From: CBDBJR01 sp965206445
GTDB taxonomy: Bacteria; Pseudomonadota; Gammaproteobacteria; Arenicellales; Poriferihabitantaceae
Assembly: GCA_965206445.1 (NCBI GenBank)
Contig: CBDBJR010000002.1
Location: 496,001-560,000 of the forward strand
DNA length: 64,000 nt
Direction of reading: 5' to 3'
Both the position numbers and the translations under genes were made by a program. This document shows positions 1 through 7,828 of the stretch, piece after piece; position 1 is the first letter of the stretch, and each line of letters begins with the position of its first letter. The notes beneath the pieces are model-generated. The model had not been told where the DNA came from and ran no database searches. It saw nothing but the letters and a program-made list of their open reading frames with translations.

Positions 1-120
1 CTTGCAGGCGGCGTAGCAGTCCGTTGTCTGCGCGCGTTGCGCCGGTTTTTCGCCTTGTCGGTTTCAGGCTGATCTGTTAGGCTGAATTCATCCAATCAAC
101 AAGACAACAGGAGACACACA

Positions 121-1068
121 ATGGACTTATCTTTGAAACGTAAAAACCGCGCTGCCATTCTGCTTGGGGCCGGCGCGGTGTGTTTTGCATCCTGGCTGGC
201 AGGATGGAGCACCACCGCCGGCGCGGGCCCGACCGCGTGGCAGCAGGTCAAAAACAACAACCACCTGATCGAGGCGCAAAAGAACAGCGTCGGCGACCCC
301 GCGACGAGCGGCGAAGTCACCATCGACTTTTACGGCCATGCCGCGTTCAAAATGACCTCGCCGGCGGGGCTGACCCTGCTGTTTGACCCGTGGCGGAATG
401 ATCCTTCCGGCGCCTGGGGGCTGTGGTTCCCGGAAGAATTTCCGGAAATTGAGGTGGATGCCATTCTCTCAACCCACGCCCACTTTGACCATGACGCGAC
501 CGAGCGCCCCAACGGGCAGATGATTCTCGACCGCATGACCGGCACCTATCAGTTCAACGATGTCAGGATTACCGGACTGGCCGACAAGCATCAGTGCGAG
601 GCGCCGGGGTGGTATAAGTGGACTAACGCGATGGAGGAGTTCGGCCAGCCGCAATGCCCGCCGGATAACTATCATCACCTCGACAACAACATCTATCTGC
701 TGGAAACCGGCGGCATGCGCATCGTCGTCTGGGGGGACAACCGTCAAAACCCCAACCCGCATGTCTGGGCCGCGTTGACCGACATCGATGTGCTGGTGCT
801 GCCGGTGGATGCAACGCAGCACATTCTGAGTTATGACCAGGCGGATGCCATCGTCGACCGCATCAAACCCCATGTCATTATTCCCGAACACTACCTGACC
901 AAAGGCGTCTCCGTCACGCTGACCACGCTGGAGTCGGCGGAAGAATGGAGCCGAAAACAGGCCAATCACACCCTGCTTGATTCGGCGACGTTAACACTCA
1001 CCGCCGACAAGGTGCGCCAGATGGACCGCCACGTGCTGTACTTCGGCGACCATCACCTCAAAGAGTAA
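121..1068 (+). CDS. Exported MBL-fold metallo-hydrolase (UlaG/RomA-like)
   Basis: This is a 315-residue metallo-beta-lactamase-fold protein. Residues 1-35 contain basic residues followed by a hydrophobic stretch and small residues, consistent with a signal peptide or N-terminal anchor, so it probably acts in the periplasm. The metal-binding motif HAHFDHD is complete at residues 119-125, and later GDN and PEHY elements fit the remaining metal ligands of the UlaG-like branch. An AGGAG ribosome site sits just before the ATG. The gene stands alone ahead of an antiporter gene, so its substrate cannot be inferred. The fold is secure; lactonase, phosphodiesterase or another hydrolase activity is open. 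Confidence 0.8.
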   Translation: MDLSLKRKNRAAILLGAGAVCFASWLAGWSTTAGAGPTAWQQVKNNNHLIEAQKNSVGDPATSGEVTIDFYGHAAFKMTSPAGLTLLFDPWRNDPSGAWGLWFPEEFPEIEVDAILSTHAHFDHDATERPNGQMILDRMTGTYQFNDVRITGLADKHQCEAPGWYKWTNAMEEFGQPQCPPDNYHHLDNNIYLLETGGMRIVVWGDNRQNPNPHVWAALTDIDVLVLPVDATQHILSYDQADAIVDRIKPHVIIPEHYLTKGVSVTLTTLESAEEWSRKQANHTLLDSATLTLTADKVRQMDRHVLYFGDHHLKE

Positions 1069-1360
1069 TCACCCGGGCATTACCGCCGGCAATGGCGTTG
1101 CGCCCCTGCTCTGTGCTGCTGCCGTTATCCGTTACAGGCAATGGCGCTTAGCCGAGCGGAGAGCAGGACGACCAAACACACCGCCGTGTCGCCGCTGTAC
1201 TGACGCCGGAAGATAGTCGGCTGTGCGAGTCGGTGCAACGCGCCTTGCAGGTGGCGGCGTAGCAGTCTGACCCTTGCCGGCGAGTCGGCGGCTATGCGAC
1301 TGACCACGATACACCGCTCACCCGGCGCAGGATGAACGACAATAATACCGACCGCAGCCG

Positions 1361-2605
1361 ATGGAACACGACGCCCTGATCGCCATTGCGCTGGTATTTA
1401 TGGGGTTTTGTTTGCTCTCGGGCCGACTGAGCACCGCCATCGTCACCCCGCCGATGCTGTTTGTGATCGCCGGCTTTGCCCTCAGCGCGCCGGTGTCGGG
1501 GCTGGTGAATTTTCGCCTGCAGGAGCATCTGCTGAAACTGCTGCTGGAGGCCACGCTGGTACTGGTGCTGTTCAGCGACGCCGCCCGCATCGACCTGCAA
1601 AAACTGCGCCTCGACTACGTGATTCCCAAACGCCTGCTGCTGGTCGGCATGGGCCTGAGCATGCTGCTGGGCGGGGTGGCGGCGCATTTTCTGCCGCTCG
1701 GTTTGAGCCTGTGGGAGGCGGCGCTGGTGGCGGCCATCCTGACGCCCACGGATGCGGCGCTGGGGCAGGCCGTGGTGTCGAGCAAGCAGGTGCCCGAACG
1801 CATCCGGCTGGGGCTGAACGTGGAGAGCGGCCTGAATGACGGCATCGTGCTGCCGGTTGTGCTGGTGCTGGCCAGCATCGCCAGCGCCATGGCCGGCAGC
1901 AACCGCTACGAATGGTTCCAGTTTGCCGCCTTGCAGCTGTTCTTTGGCCCGCTCTGCGGCATCCTGGTGGGTTTCGCCGGCGGCTGGCTGATTGATCAAG
2001 CGCGTCAACGGCATTGGATCTCCGCCAGCGGCGAAGGCATCATCGGGCTGTGCATCGCCGGCCTGTGCTTCATCACCGCCGAAGCGCTGCACGGCAACGG
2101 TTTCATCGCGGCGTTTGTCGGCGGCCTGGTATTCGGCCACCGGCAGAAAAACCGCTGCCATTATCTATTCGAGTTTGCCGAAACCGAGGGCCAGGTATTC
2201 ACCCTCAGCACCTTCCTGGTATTCGGCGGCCTGCTGCTGCCGATGGCCCTGTTTGCCTTCAACCCCTGGCATTGGCTGTTCGCGATTTTCAGCCTGACCG
2301 TGATGCGCATGCTGCCGGTCTACGTCGCGCTACAGGGCCTGCGCCTGAACCTGCCGACGATCGCCTTCCTCGGCTGGTTCGGCCCGCGCGGCCTGGCGTC
2401 GATCCTGTTTGTCCTGCTGGTGGCCCATGAAGTCCAACTGCCGCATACCGATACCGTCGTCAATATCGTCTTCATCACGGTACTGCTCAGCGTATTTGTC
2501 CACGGCCTGTCCGCCGCCCCGCTGGCCGCCCGCTACGGTGGCAGTCGTTATGCACTGACCGACCGGCCGAGCGGGCCGGTCGGCCCGACGAAGCGCGAGG
2601 AATAA
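1361..2605 (+). CDS. Cation/proton antiporter, CPA1-like
   Basis: A 414-residue, very hydrophobic protein with about 11-12 predicted membrane segments along its whole length, as in Na+/H+ exchangers of the CPA1/NhaP type. The stretch TPTDAALGQAVV near residues 128-139 corresponds to the conserved core helix that carries the essential Asp in this family, followed by an ESGLNDG motif, which is also characteristic. It should exchange Na+ or K+ for H+ across the inner membrane. It has no soluble C-terminal regulatory domain and ends in a short polar tail. A strong hairpin follows the stop codon, so it is probably monocistronic. Confidence 0.85.
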   Translation: MEHDALIAIALVFMGFCLLSGRLSTAIVTPPMLFVIAGFALSAPVSGLVNFRLQEHLLKLLLEATLVLVLFSDAARIDLQKLRLDYVIPKRLLLVGMGLSMLLGGVAAHFLPLGLSLWEAALVAAILTPTDAALGQAVVSSKQVPERIRLGLNVESGLNDGIVLPVVLVLASIASAMAGSNRYEWFQFAALQLFFGPLCGILVGFAGGWLIDQARQRHWISASGEGIIGLCIAGLCFITAEALHGNGFIAAFVGGLVFGHRQKNRCHYLFEFAETEGQVFTLSTFLVFGGLLLPMALFAFNPWHWLFAIFSLTVMRMLPVYVALQGLRLNLPTIAFLGWFGPRGLASILFVLLVAHEVQLPHTDTVVNIVFITVLLSVFVHGLSAAPLAARYGGSRYALTDRPSGPVGPTKREE

Positions 2606-2632
2606 GCCTGCAACTTCCTGTTTGGAAAGGAG

Positions 2633-2690
2633 AACGGGTTTTCCAACCCGTTTATTTTGAAAACACGGACAGGAATGTCCGTGCTCCTGT
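2633..2690 (+). terminator. Double hairpin after the antiporter gene
   Basis: Two consecutive inverted repeats follow the antiporter stop: AACGGGTT/AACCCGTT (2633-2652, 4-base loop) followed by TATTTT, then CACGGAC/GTCCGTG (2664-2683). The first, with its T-rich tail, fits an intrinsic terminator on the + strand. Confidence 0.6.
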
Positions 2691-3020
2691 TCCATTTTGA
2701 TTCTCCCCGGTATGCCAATGTACTGAACAGGTTGACTTGAGCAACACTCCGGCCAGCCTGTTATCGGTCAACCAGACTGACACATCTATTGAATCACTTC
2801 AACATGTAGCCCCCCTTGTCAGGTGTGAACTTCCTTGTCAGGGCGGATTCACCCGAAGTGCAACCGGTGGTGTCCCCCCTCCTTTAACAGCCTGTATTAC
2901 AAGTCATAATATGATAATTAATCAGGGCTGCCCTGAATTCGTACCACATGATGTGCAGATTATATCCACCCCGGTCGGGGCAGTCATCTACGATTACAAA
3001 TTCGGAACCCAATAGAGCTT
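2691..3020. other. Lower-GC intergenic stretch, no convincing gene
   Basis: The bases between the antiporter terminator and the paa promoter region are less GC-rich than their neighbours. A 92-codon frame at 2737-3015 starts with TTG, has no clear ribosome site and resembles nothing known to me, so it is not called as a gene. Confidence 0.4.
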
Positions 3021-3021
3021 C

Positions 3022-3070
3022 TTTGATATGATACACAATATTGATACAATATCAGCGCTCATGTATCATG
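3022..3070 (+). promoter_or_regulatory. Candidate operator/promoter of paaABCDE
   Basis: The region just upstream of paaA holds overlapping dyads built on TGATAC. One is ATGATACA (3028-3035) with its exact complement TGTATCAT (3062-3069). Another is the short perfect palindrome TGATA-CAA-TATCA (3042-3054). Such symmetry before the first gene of a catabolic operon suggests a repressor site. PaaX, encoded nearby, binds TGATTC-like half sites in E. coli, so it is the natural candidate. The assignment is inference from position and symmetry. Confidence 0.45.
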
Positions 3071-3108
3071 AAACCGGATTCACTGCTACCTGTCAATGAG
3101 GTGTTTGC

Positions 3109-4053
3109 ATGCGTGATCAGCAACTGGCCGGGTTTTTGCGAAAAATTGCGGCTGAGGAAAAAATCGAACCCAAAGACTGGATGCCGGAGGCGTATCGGAA
3201 AAACCTGATCCGGCAAATATCGCAGCACGCGCACTCCGAAATCATCGGCATGCAGCCCGAGGGCAACTGGATTACCCGCGCCCCGTCGTTGCGGCGCAAG
3301 GTGACCCTGCTCGCCAAAGTGCAGGATGAGGCCGGGCACGGGCTCTATCTCTACAGTGCCGCAGAAACCCTGGGCACACCGCGTGATGAGCTGATCGATG
3401 CGCTGCAATCCGGCGTCGCCAAATACGCCTCGATATTCAACTACCCGGCGCAAACCTGGGCCGACGTCGGCGCGATTGGCTGGCTGGTTGACGGTGCGGC
3501 GATCTGCAATCAGGTGTCGCTGCAGCGCACCTCGTACGGGCCGTATGCCCGCAGTATGATTCGCATCTGCAAGGAGGAAAGTTTTCATCAGCGCCAGGGC
3601 TACGAAATCATGCTCACCCTGGCGCGCGGGTCGAGCGCCCAGAAGGCGATGGCGCAGGATGCGCTGAACCGCTTTTACTGGCCGTCGTTGATGATGTTTG
3701 GCCCGCACGACGCGGCGTCGGCGCATTCGGCCAAATCGATGGAGTGGAAAATAAAACGCGAAACCAATGACAACCTGCGGCAGAAATTCATCGACCAGAC
3801 GGTGCCGCAGATCGAGCTCCTCGGGCTGGCGCACCCGGACCCGGAGCTGCGGTGGAACGCAGCGCGCGGGCATTATGATTCGGGCGAGCCGGATTGGGAC
3901 GAATTCCATGCGGTCATCAACGGCAACGGCCATTGCAACCGGCAGCGCATGCAGCACCACATCCAGGCCCGCACAGACGGCGAATGGGTCGGCGCCGCGG
4001 TCAGCGCGCATCGCCGGAAGCAGGCCAGCCGGGCACGGCAAAACGCCGCTTAG
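3109..4053 (+). CDS. paaA: 1,2-phenylacetyl-CoA epoxidase, catalytic subunit A
   Basis: The 314-residue product is PaaA, the di-iron oxygenase subunit that with PaaB, PaaC and PaaE converts phenylacetyl-CoA to its ring-1,2-epoxide in the cytoplasm. It has typical PaaA length and the family landmarks: SQHAHSEIIGMQPEGNWI near residue 40, KVQDEAGHG near residue 72 and KEESFHQRQGYE near residue 154, which provide the Glu/His ligands of the di-iron centre. The ATG is preceded by GAGGTG. It is the first gene of a tightly packed paaABCDE operon and lies just downstream of a palindromic candidate operator. Confidence 0.96.
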   Translation: MRDQQLAGFLRKIAAEEKIEPKDWMPEAYRKNLIRQISQHAHSEIIGMQPEGNWITRAPSLRRKVTLLAKVQDEAGHGLYLYSAAETLGTPRDELIDALQSGVAKYASIFNYPAQTWADVGAIGWLVDGAAICNQVSLQRTSYGPYARSMIRICKEESFHQRQGYEIMLTLARGSSAQKAMAQDALNRFYWPSLMMFGPHDAASAHSAKSMEWKIKRETNDNLRQKFIDQTVPQIELLGLAHPDPELRWNAARGHYDSGEPDWDEFHAVINGNGHCNRQRMQHHIQARTDGEWVGAAVSAHRRKQASRARQNAA

Positions 4054-4061
4054 GCGCCGTG

Positions 4062-4109
4062 ATGGCAGACACAATGGCAGACACAACGGCAGACACGACG
4101 GCGGACCCG
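4062..4109 (+). repeat. Four 12-bp tandem repeats at the start of paaB
   Basis: Four imperfect 12-bp units based on ATGGCAGACACA run directly up to the likely paaB ATG. In frame they encode MADT-MADT-TADT-TADP. Two upstream ATGs (4062, 4074) lie inside them, so repeat number could alter the PaaB N-terminus or the spacing between paaA and paaB. Confidence 0.8.
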
Positions 4110-4397
4110 ATGACGGAACAGGAACTACAGCTGTTCGAGGTGTTTATCCGCTCCCGGCGGGGGCTCGACCACAAGCATCTGGGCAGCCTGTACGCCGAAG
4201 ATCATCGGCAGGCGATCGCGTACGCCCGCGACGTGTACACGCGCCGCAGTGAAGGCGTCAGCATCTGGGTGGTTTTGTCGACAGATATCTGCGCCTCGCA
4301 GGAAGACGATTGCGAGAGCTTTTTCGACCCCATGGACGACAAGCCGTATCGCCACGCCACGTTCTACCGGCTGCCCGACGAAGTCGACAATATGTAG
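4110..4397 (+). CDS. paaB: 1,2-phenylacetyl-CoA epoxidase, subunit B
   Basis: PaaB is the small subunit of the phenylacetyl-CoA epoxidase complex and bridges PaaA/PaaC subcomplexes. From the ATG at 4110 the protein is 95 residues, the same length as E. coli PaaB, and includes the typical FEVFIRSRRGLDHKHLGSL opening and YARDVYTRR segment. The frame is open further upstream through a 12-bp tandem repeat with extra ATGs at 4062 and 4074, so a version with an N-terminal MADT repeat extension is possible. No strong ribosome site distinguishes the options; the 95-residue form is chosen by family length. Confidence 0.93.
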   Translation: MTEQELQLFEVFIRSRRGLDHKHLGSLYAEDHRQAIAYARDVYTRRSEGVSIWVVLSTDICASQEDDCESFFDPMDDKPYRHATFYRLPDEVDNM

Positions 4398-4413
4398 CGC
4401 CAGGGGATGTAGT

Positions 4414-5178
4414 GTGAACGCCAAACGGCACAACCCGGCCCTGCTGCACTACGCCTTGAGTCTGGCGGATGATGCGCTGATATTGGGGCATCGCCTGTCG
4501 GAGTGGTGCAGCAACGCGCCGTTTCTGGAGGAGGATATTGCGCTCGGCAACATCGCCCTCGACCATATCGGGCGCGCCCGCCTTTACTATCAGTACGCCG
4601 CCGGTTTGTCGGGGCAGCGCAGCGAGGACGAGCTCGCCTTTCTGCGCGACGCGCGTCAGTTTCGCAACTTGCTGGTGTACGAGCTGCCGCGCGGCGATTT
4701 TGCGTTTACCATTGTTCGCCAGCTCCTCAGCGATCACTATAACCGGTATTATTTACAGCAATTGCAGCGCTCGCGCGATGCGACGCTGGCGGCGATCGCC
4801 GACAAAGCGCAGAAAGAAACCCAGTATCACCTGCGCCACAGCGGCAACTGGGCGCTGAAACTGGGCGACGGCACCGACGAGAGCCACCGGCGCATGCAGC
4901 GCGCCGTAGACGAGCTCTGGGGGTTTACGCATGAGATGTTTGAGATCGACGACGACGTGCGCGCGCTGGTCGAAGGCGGCATCGCGGTTGACCCGGCGGC
5001 TTTCAAGGCCGCCTGGCAGGCGGACGTGTCCGGGCTGCTGCATCAGGCCACGCTCGCGCTGCCGCAGCAGCAGTGGGCGGTACGCGGCGGCCGCAAGGGC
5101 TATCACACCGAGCATCTGGGGCATTTGTTGTCACACATGCAGTCGGTGCACCGCGCGCACCCGGGCTGCCAATGGTAG
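4414..5178 (+). CDS. paaC: 1,2-phenylacetyl-CoA epoxidase, structural subunit C
   Basis: The 254-residue product is PaaC, the ferritin-like structural partner of PaaA in the epoxidase. The landmarks LADDALILGHRLSEW and LEEDIALGNIALDHIGRA near the N-terminus and KETQYHLRHS with the downstream acidic helix are characteristic. The start is taken as GTG at 4414, preceded by AGGGGA seven bases upstream, because the frame before it is only a shadow of paaB. The stop overlaps the paaD start, indicating translational coupling. Confidence 0.93.
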   Translation: MNAKRHNPALLHYALSLADDALILGHRLSEWCSNAPFLEEDIALGNIALDHIGRARLYYQYAAGLSGQRSEDELAFLRDARQFRNLLVYELPRGDFAFTIVRQLLSDHYNRYYLQQLQRSRDATLAAIADKAQKETQYHLRHSGNWALKLGDGTDESHRRMQRAVDELWGFTHEMFEIDDDVRALVEGGIAVDPAAFKAAWQADVSGLLHQATLALPQQQWAVRGGRKGYHTEHLGHLLSHMQSVHRAHPGCQW

Positions 5179-5750
5179 CGCCGCCGATCATGCCACGAGT
5201 CATGCCACGCGCCATCCCGCCGGTTGACGCGGCGCTGGCCGAGCGACAAAAGCGGCGCGCCGCTTCGCCCTGGCCGGCGCTTTGGGATGCGCTCGATCAG
5301 GTCAAAGACCCGGAAATTCCGGTGCTGTCGCTGTGGGATCTGGGCGTGCTGCGGGATGTGTCCTGCGCCGCCGGGCGGGTCACCGTCACCATCAGCCCGA
5401 CCTACTCGGGCTGCCCGGCATTCGACGCCATGGCCGACGATATTGGCACGCTGCTACGGGCAATCGGGGTCGTGCATTATGCGGTGGAGACCGAATTGAG
5501 CCCGGCCTGGCACAGCGGCTGGATCAGCGCCGCGGGTCGGCGCCAACTGCGCGCTTACGGCATCGCGCCCCCCGGGCCGCGCTGCGACACCTGCGCCCAT
5601 GCACCGCCCCCGCCGCACACCGCAGTCGAATGCCCGCGCTGCCGCTCCGGCGACACCGTCTGCATCAGCGAATTCGGCTCCACCGCATGCAAGGCGCTGT
5701 ACCGATGTGCGGCCTGCCATGAGCCGTTCGATTACTTCAAGGCGCTGTGA
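5172..5750 (+). CDS. paaD: Epoxidase assembly factor PaaD (MIP18/SufT-like)
   Basis: PaaD carries an N-terminal MIP18/DUF59-like domain (about residues 28-110: PALWDALDQVKDPEIPVLSL, then SPTYSGCPAFD) and a C-terminal Cys-rich zinc-ribbon-like part with CDTC, CPRC and CAAC pairs. It is thought to assist iron-sulfur or di-iron assembly of the phenylacetyl-CoA epoxidase; it is not a catalytic subunit. The ATG at 5172 overlaps the paaC stop and gives 192 residues, a little longer than E. coli PaaD; an ATG at 5190 is an alternative. Six bases separate it from paaE. Confidence 0.92.
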   Translation: MVAPPIMPRVMPRAIPPVDAALAERQKRRAASPWPALWDALDQVKDPEIPVLSLWDLGVLRDVSCAAGRVTVTISPTYSGCPAFDAMADDIGTLLRAIGVVHYAVETELSPAWHSGWISAAGRRQLRAYGIAPPGPRCDTCAHAPPPPHTAVECPRCRSGDTVCISEFGSTACKALYRCAACHEPFDYFKAL

Positions 5751-5756
5751 GGATGG

Positions 5757-6854
5757 ATGCCGGATAATCATTTCTATCCGCTCACCATCGCGCAGGTGCG
5801 CCCGGAGACCGAAGCGGCCATTTGTGTGACGTTCGCGGTGCCGGATGAGTTGCGCGCGGTGTTTCGCTTTATCCAGGGGCAGTTTCTCACGCTCAACGCA
5901 ACCATCGACGGCGCCGCCGTTCAGCGCGCCTATTCGATTTGCAGCAGCGCCTGCGGGCAGCCACTGCGCGTCGGCATCAAGCGCGTCCGCAACGGCGGTT
6001 TCTCCAATTACGCCAACGACAATTTCAAGCCCGGCGACGTCGTCGACGTGATGCCGCCGCAGGGCCGGTTTCATACCCCGCTGCACCCCGCGCAGCGTAA
6101 AAAATACATGTTCATCGCCGCCGGCAGCGGCATCACCCCGATTCTGTCGCACATTGCCACCGTATTGGCGGTTGAGCCGGGCAGCCGGGCCACGCTGATC
6201 TATGGCAACCAAAGCAGCGCGTCGATGATGTTCAAGGAGTCGCTGTGTTTTCTGAAAAATCGCCACCTGGATCGATTCCAATGGATCAATATCCTGAATC
6301 AGGAAGATCAGGGCAGCGATTTATTCAACGGCATCATCGACAACGCCAAAGGCCATGCGCTCGCCAGGGCCGGGTTGATCGATATTCGGGCGACCGATGA
6401 GGCGTTTATCTGCGGCCCCGAGGCGATGATGTCCGAGGTGTCGCGCGGGTTTCGGCTGGAGGGATTGCAGGACCGCCAGATTCATTTCGAGCTGTTCGCC
6501 AATTCGTCGTCGGATGCACAGCGGGTGCTCGAAAAGGCGCAGCAGCGCATCGACACCTACGGCGAGACCCGGACCAGCACAGTCACGCTGATCAGCGACG
6601 GGCGCACGGTCAGTTTCCCGCTGGCCTCGGTCGGCGGCAACATTCTCGACGCCGGCCTGGCGCACGGGCTGGAATTGCCGTATTCGTGCAAGGCCGGGGT
6701 CTGCTCCACCTGCAAGGCCAGGCTGACCGCCGGCGAGGTCGATATGGACATCACCCACGGACTCGAACCGCGCGAACGGCGGGCCGGCTACATCCTGACC
6801 TGCCAGGCGCACCCGGTTTCAGATCGGGTAACGGTGGACTTCGACCAGCGCTAG
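5757..6854 (+). CDS. paaE: 1,2-phenylacetyl-CoA epoxidase, reductase subunit E
   Basis: The 365-residue PaaE delivers electrons from NAD(P)H to the PaaA di-iron centre. It has an N-terminal FAD domain (RAYSICSSA near residue 60), an NAD-binding domain (AAGSGITPILS near residue 122, FICGPEAMM near residue 218) and a C-terminal plant-type [2Fe-2S] ferredoxin domain with CKAGVCSTCKARL around residue 310 and the fourth Cys in LTCQ. GAGGATGG precedes the start. It closes the paaABCDE operon, and its last 36 bases overlap the 3' end of the convergent paaX gene. Confidence 0.95.
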   Translation: MPDNHFYPLTIAQVRPETEAAICVTFAVPDELRAVFRFIQGQFLTLNATIDGAAVQRAYSICSSACGQPLRVGIKRVRNGGFSNYANDNFKPGDVVDVMPPQGRFHTPLHPAQRKKYMFIAAGSGITPILSHIATVLAVEPGSRATLIYGNQSSASMMFKESLCFLKNRHLDRFQWINILNQEDQGSDLFNGIIDNAKGHALARAGLIDIRATDEAFICGPEAMMSEVSRGFRLEGLQDRQIHFELFANSSSDAQRVLEKAQQRIDTYGETRTSTVTLISDGRTVSFPLASVGGNILDAGLAHGLELPYSCKAGVCSTCKARLTAGEVDMDITHGLEPRERRAGYILTCQAHPVSDRVTVDFDQR

Positions 6855-7817
6855 GGGGTCTGTCGGGGGGCGGTTTGCCGGCGGGTTCAAACCGCCGAAA
6901 CGCCGGTAATATTCATCGCCAGGCGGCCCAAACAGCCCGGTTTCGGTTTCGCAACAGGTTTGCAAATAGGCTTCGGCCTGATCGCTCAGCGCGCGATAAA
7001 TCCGCGCGGTGAGCGCGCGCGCCCGGTCGCCCGACCACGCCGACGGCAGCAGCTCGGCGGGCAGTTGCGGGTCTTGCAGCAGGATGCGCCGGTAGCCGTC
7101 GATTAACAGCGTGCGCAGCAGAAAGCACGTCGGCGGGCCGGGCAGCCTGCCGTCTTCGAGCGCATCGGCCAGGGCCGCAAAGCGCGCGATAAACGCGTTG
7201 TAGTGCGCCTCGATGCGGTCCAGATTGCAGCAGGTGCGCACCAGTTCGGTAATCGCCCGGGTGTTGAACGGCGCCTCAGCGCACACCCGGGCGCGCATCA
7301 GCACCGCGCAATTCTCCAGCGATTTCTCGGCCAGCATTTTCTGCACCCGCGCCAGCGGCGCGACCGGATGCGCGAACACGTCAACCGAGATTTGGCCAAA
7401 CCCCTGCCACACCAGCTCCCGGCGCACGGCCTCGCGCTGGTCACCGGGCAGCCGGGCGGTGGTCAGAATCACCATTTGCCAGTTGCCGTCCCACTGCTGC
7501 GCCGGGGTCAGATAAATGCGCGCGTCGGCGTCCTCGAATTGCCGCCGCCCGGATTCGGTGAGACGATAAAAGCTGCGCCGGCCCTGGCGGCATGCGGTCA
7601 GCCAGTTGTCCCGGGTCAGCCGGAATATCGAGGTGCGCACCAGCCGTTGATTGACGCCCAGCGGTTCGAGCAGCTTGATCAGGCTGCCGAGCCAGATGCT
7701 GCCGCCGTGCGGCTCGACCGAATCGCCGTAGATGGTCATGACCAGCGCCGTCGCGCGAATCGGCCGCCGGCGGCGAAAATCGTCAATCAGTTTTTGGACC
7801 TGCGTGCTGGCCGGCAT
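6819..7817 (-). CDS. paaX: Phenylacetic acid degradation repressor PaaX
   Basis: The 332-residue protein matches PaaX, the GntR-type repressor that releases paa promoters on binding phenylacetyl-CoA. The N-terminal winged helix includes MTIYGDSVEPHGGSIWLGSL and GVNQRLVRTSIFRLTRD around residues 27-65, both highly characteristic; the PaaX core and C-terminal domains follow. The start is set at the ATG at 7817, because upstream of it the open frame only mirrors the TRAP permease gene. The gene converges on paaE and lies just downstream of the TRAP operon on the same strand, with an 11-bp gap, so it may be cotranscribed with the transporter. Confidence 0.92.
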   Translation of the reverse strand: MPASTQVQKLIDDFRRRRPIRATALVMTIYGDSVEPHGGSIWLGSLIKLLEPLGVNQRLVRTSIFRLTRDNWLTACRQGRRSFYRLTESGRRQFEDADARIYLTPAQQWDGNWQMVILTTARLPGDQREAVRRELVWQGFGQISVDVFAHPVAPLARVQKMLAEKSLENCAVLMRARVCAEAPFNTRAITELVRTCCNLDRIEAHYNAFIARFAALADALEDGRLPGPPTCFLLRTLLIDGYRRILLQDPQLPAELLPSAWSGDRARALTARIYRALSDQAEAYLQTCCETETGLFGPPGDEYYRRFGGLNPPANRPPTDPLALVEVHRYPI

Positions 7818-7828
7818 GGCAACGTGGG

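Noticed and set aside
1..120. Similarity between bases 1-25 and about 1245-1270 (CTTGCAGG...GGCGTAGCAGT)
   Set aside because: The match is short and imperfect with no conserved structure; it may be a small dispersed repeat but cannot be supported.
2737..3015. 92-codon open frame upstream of paaA
   Set aside because: It has a TTG start, no ribosome site and no recognisable family, and it ends against the candidate paa operator.
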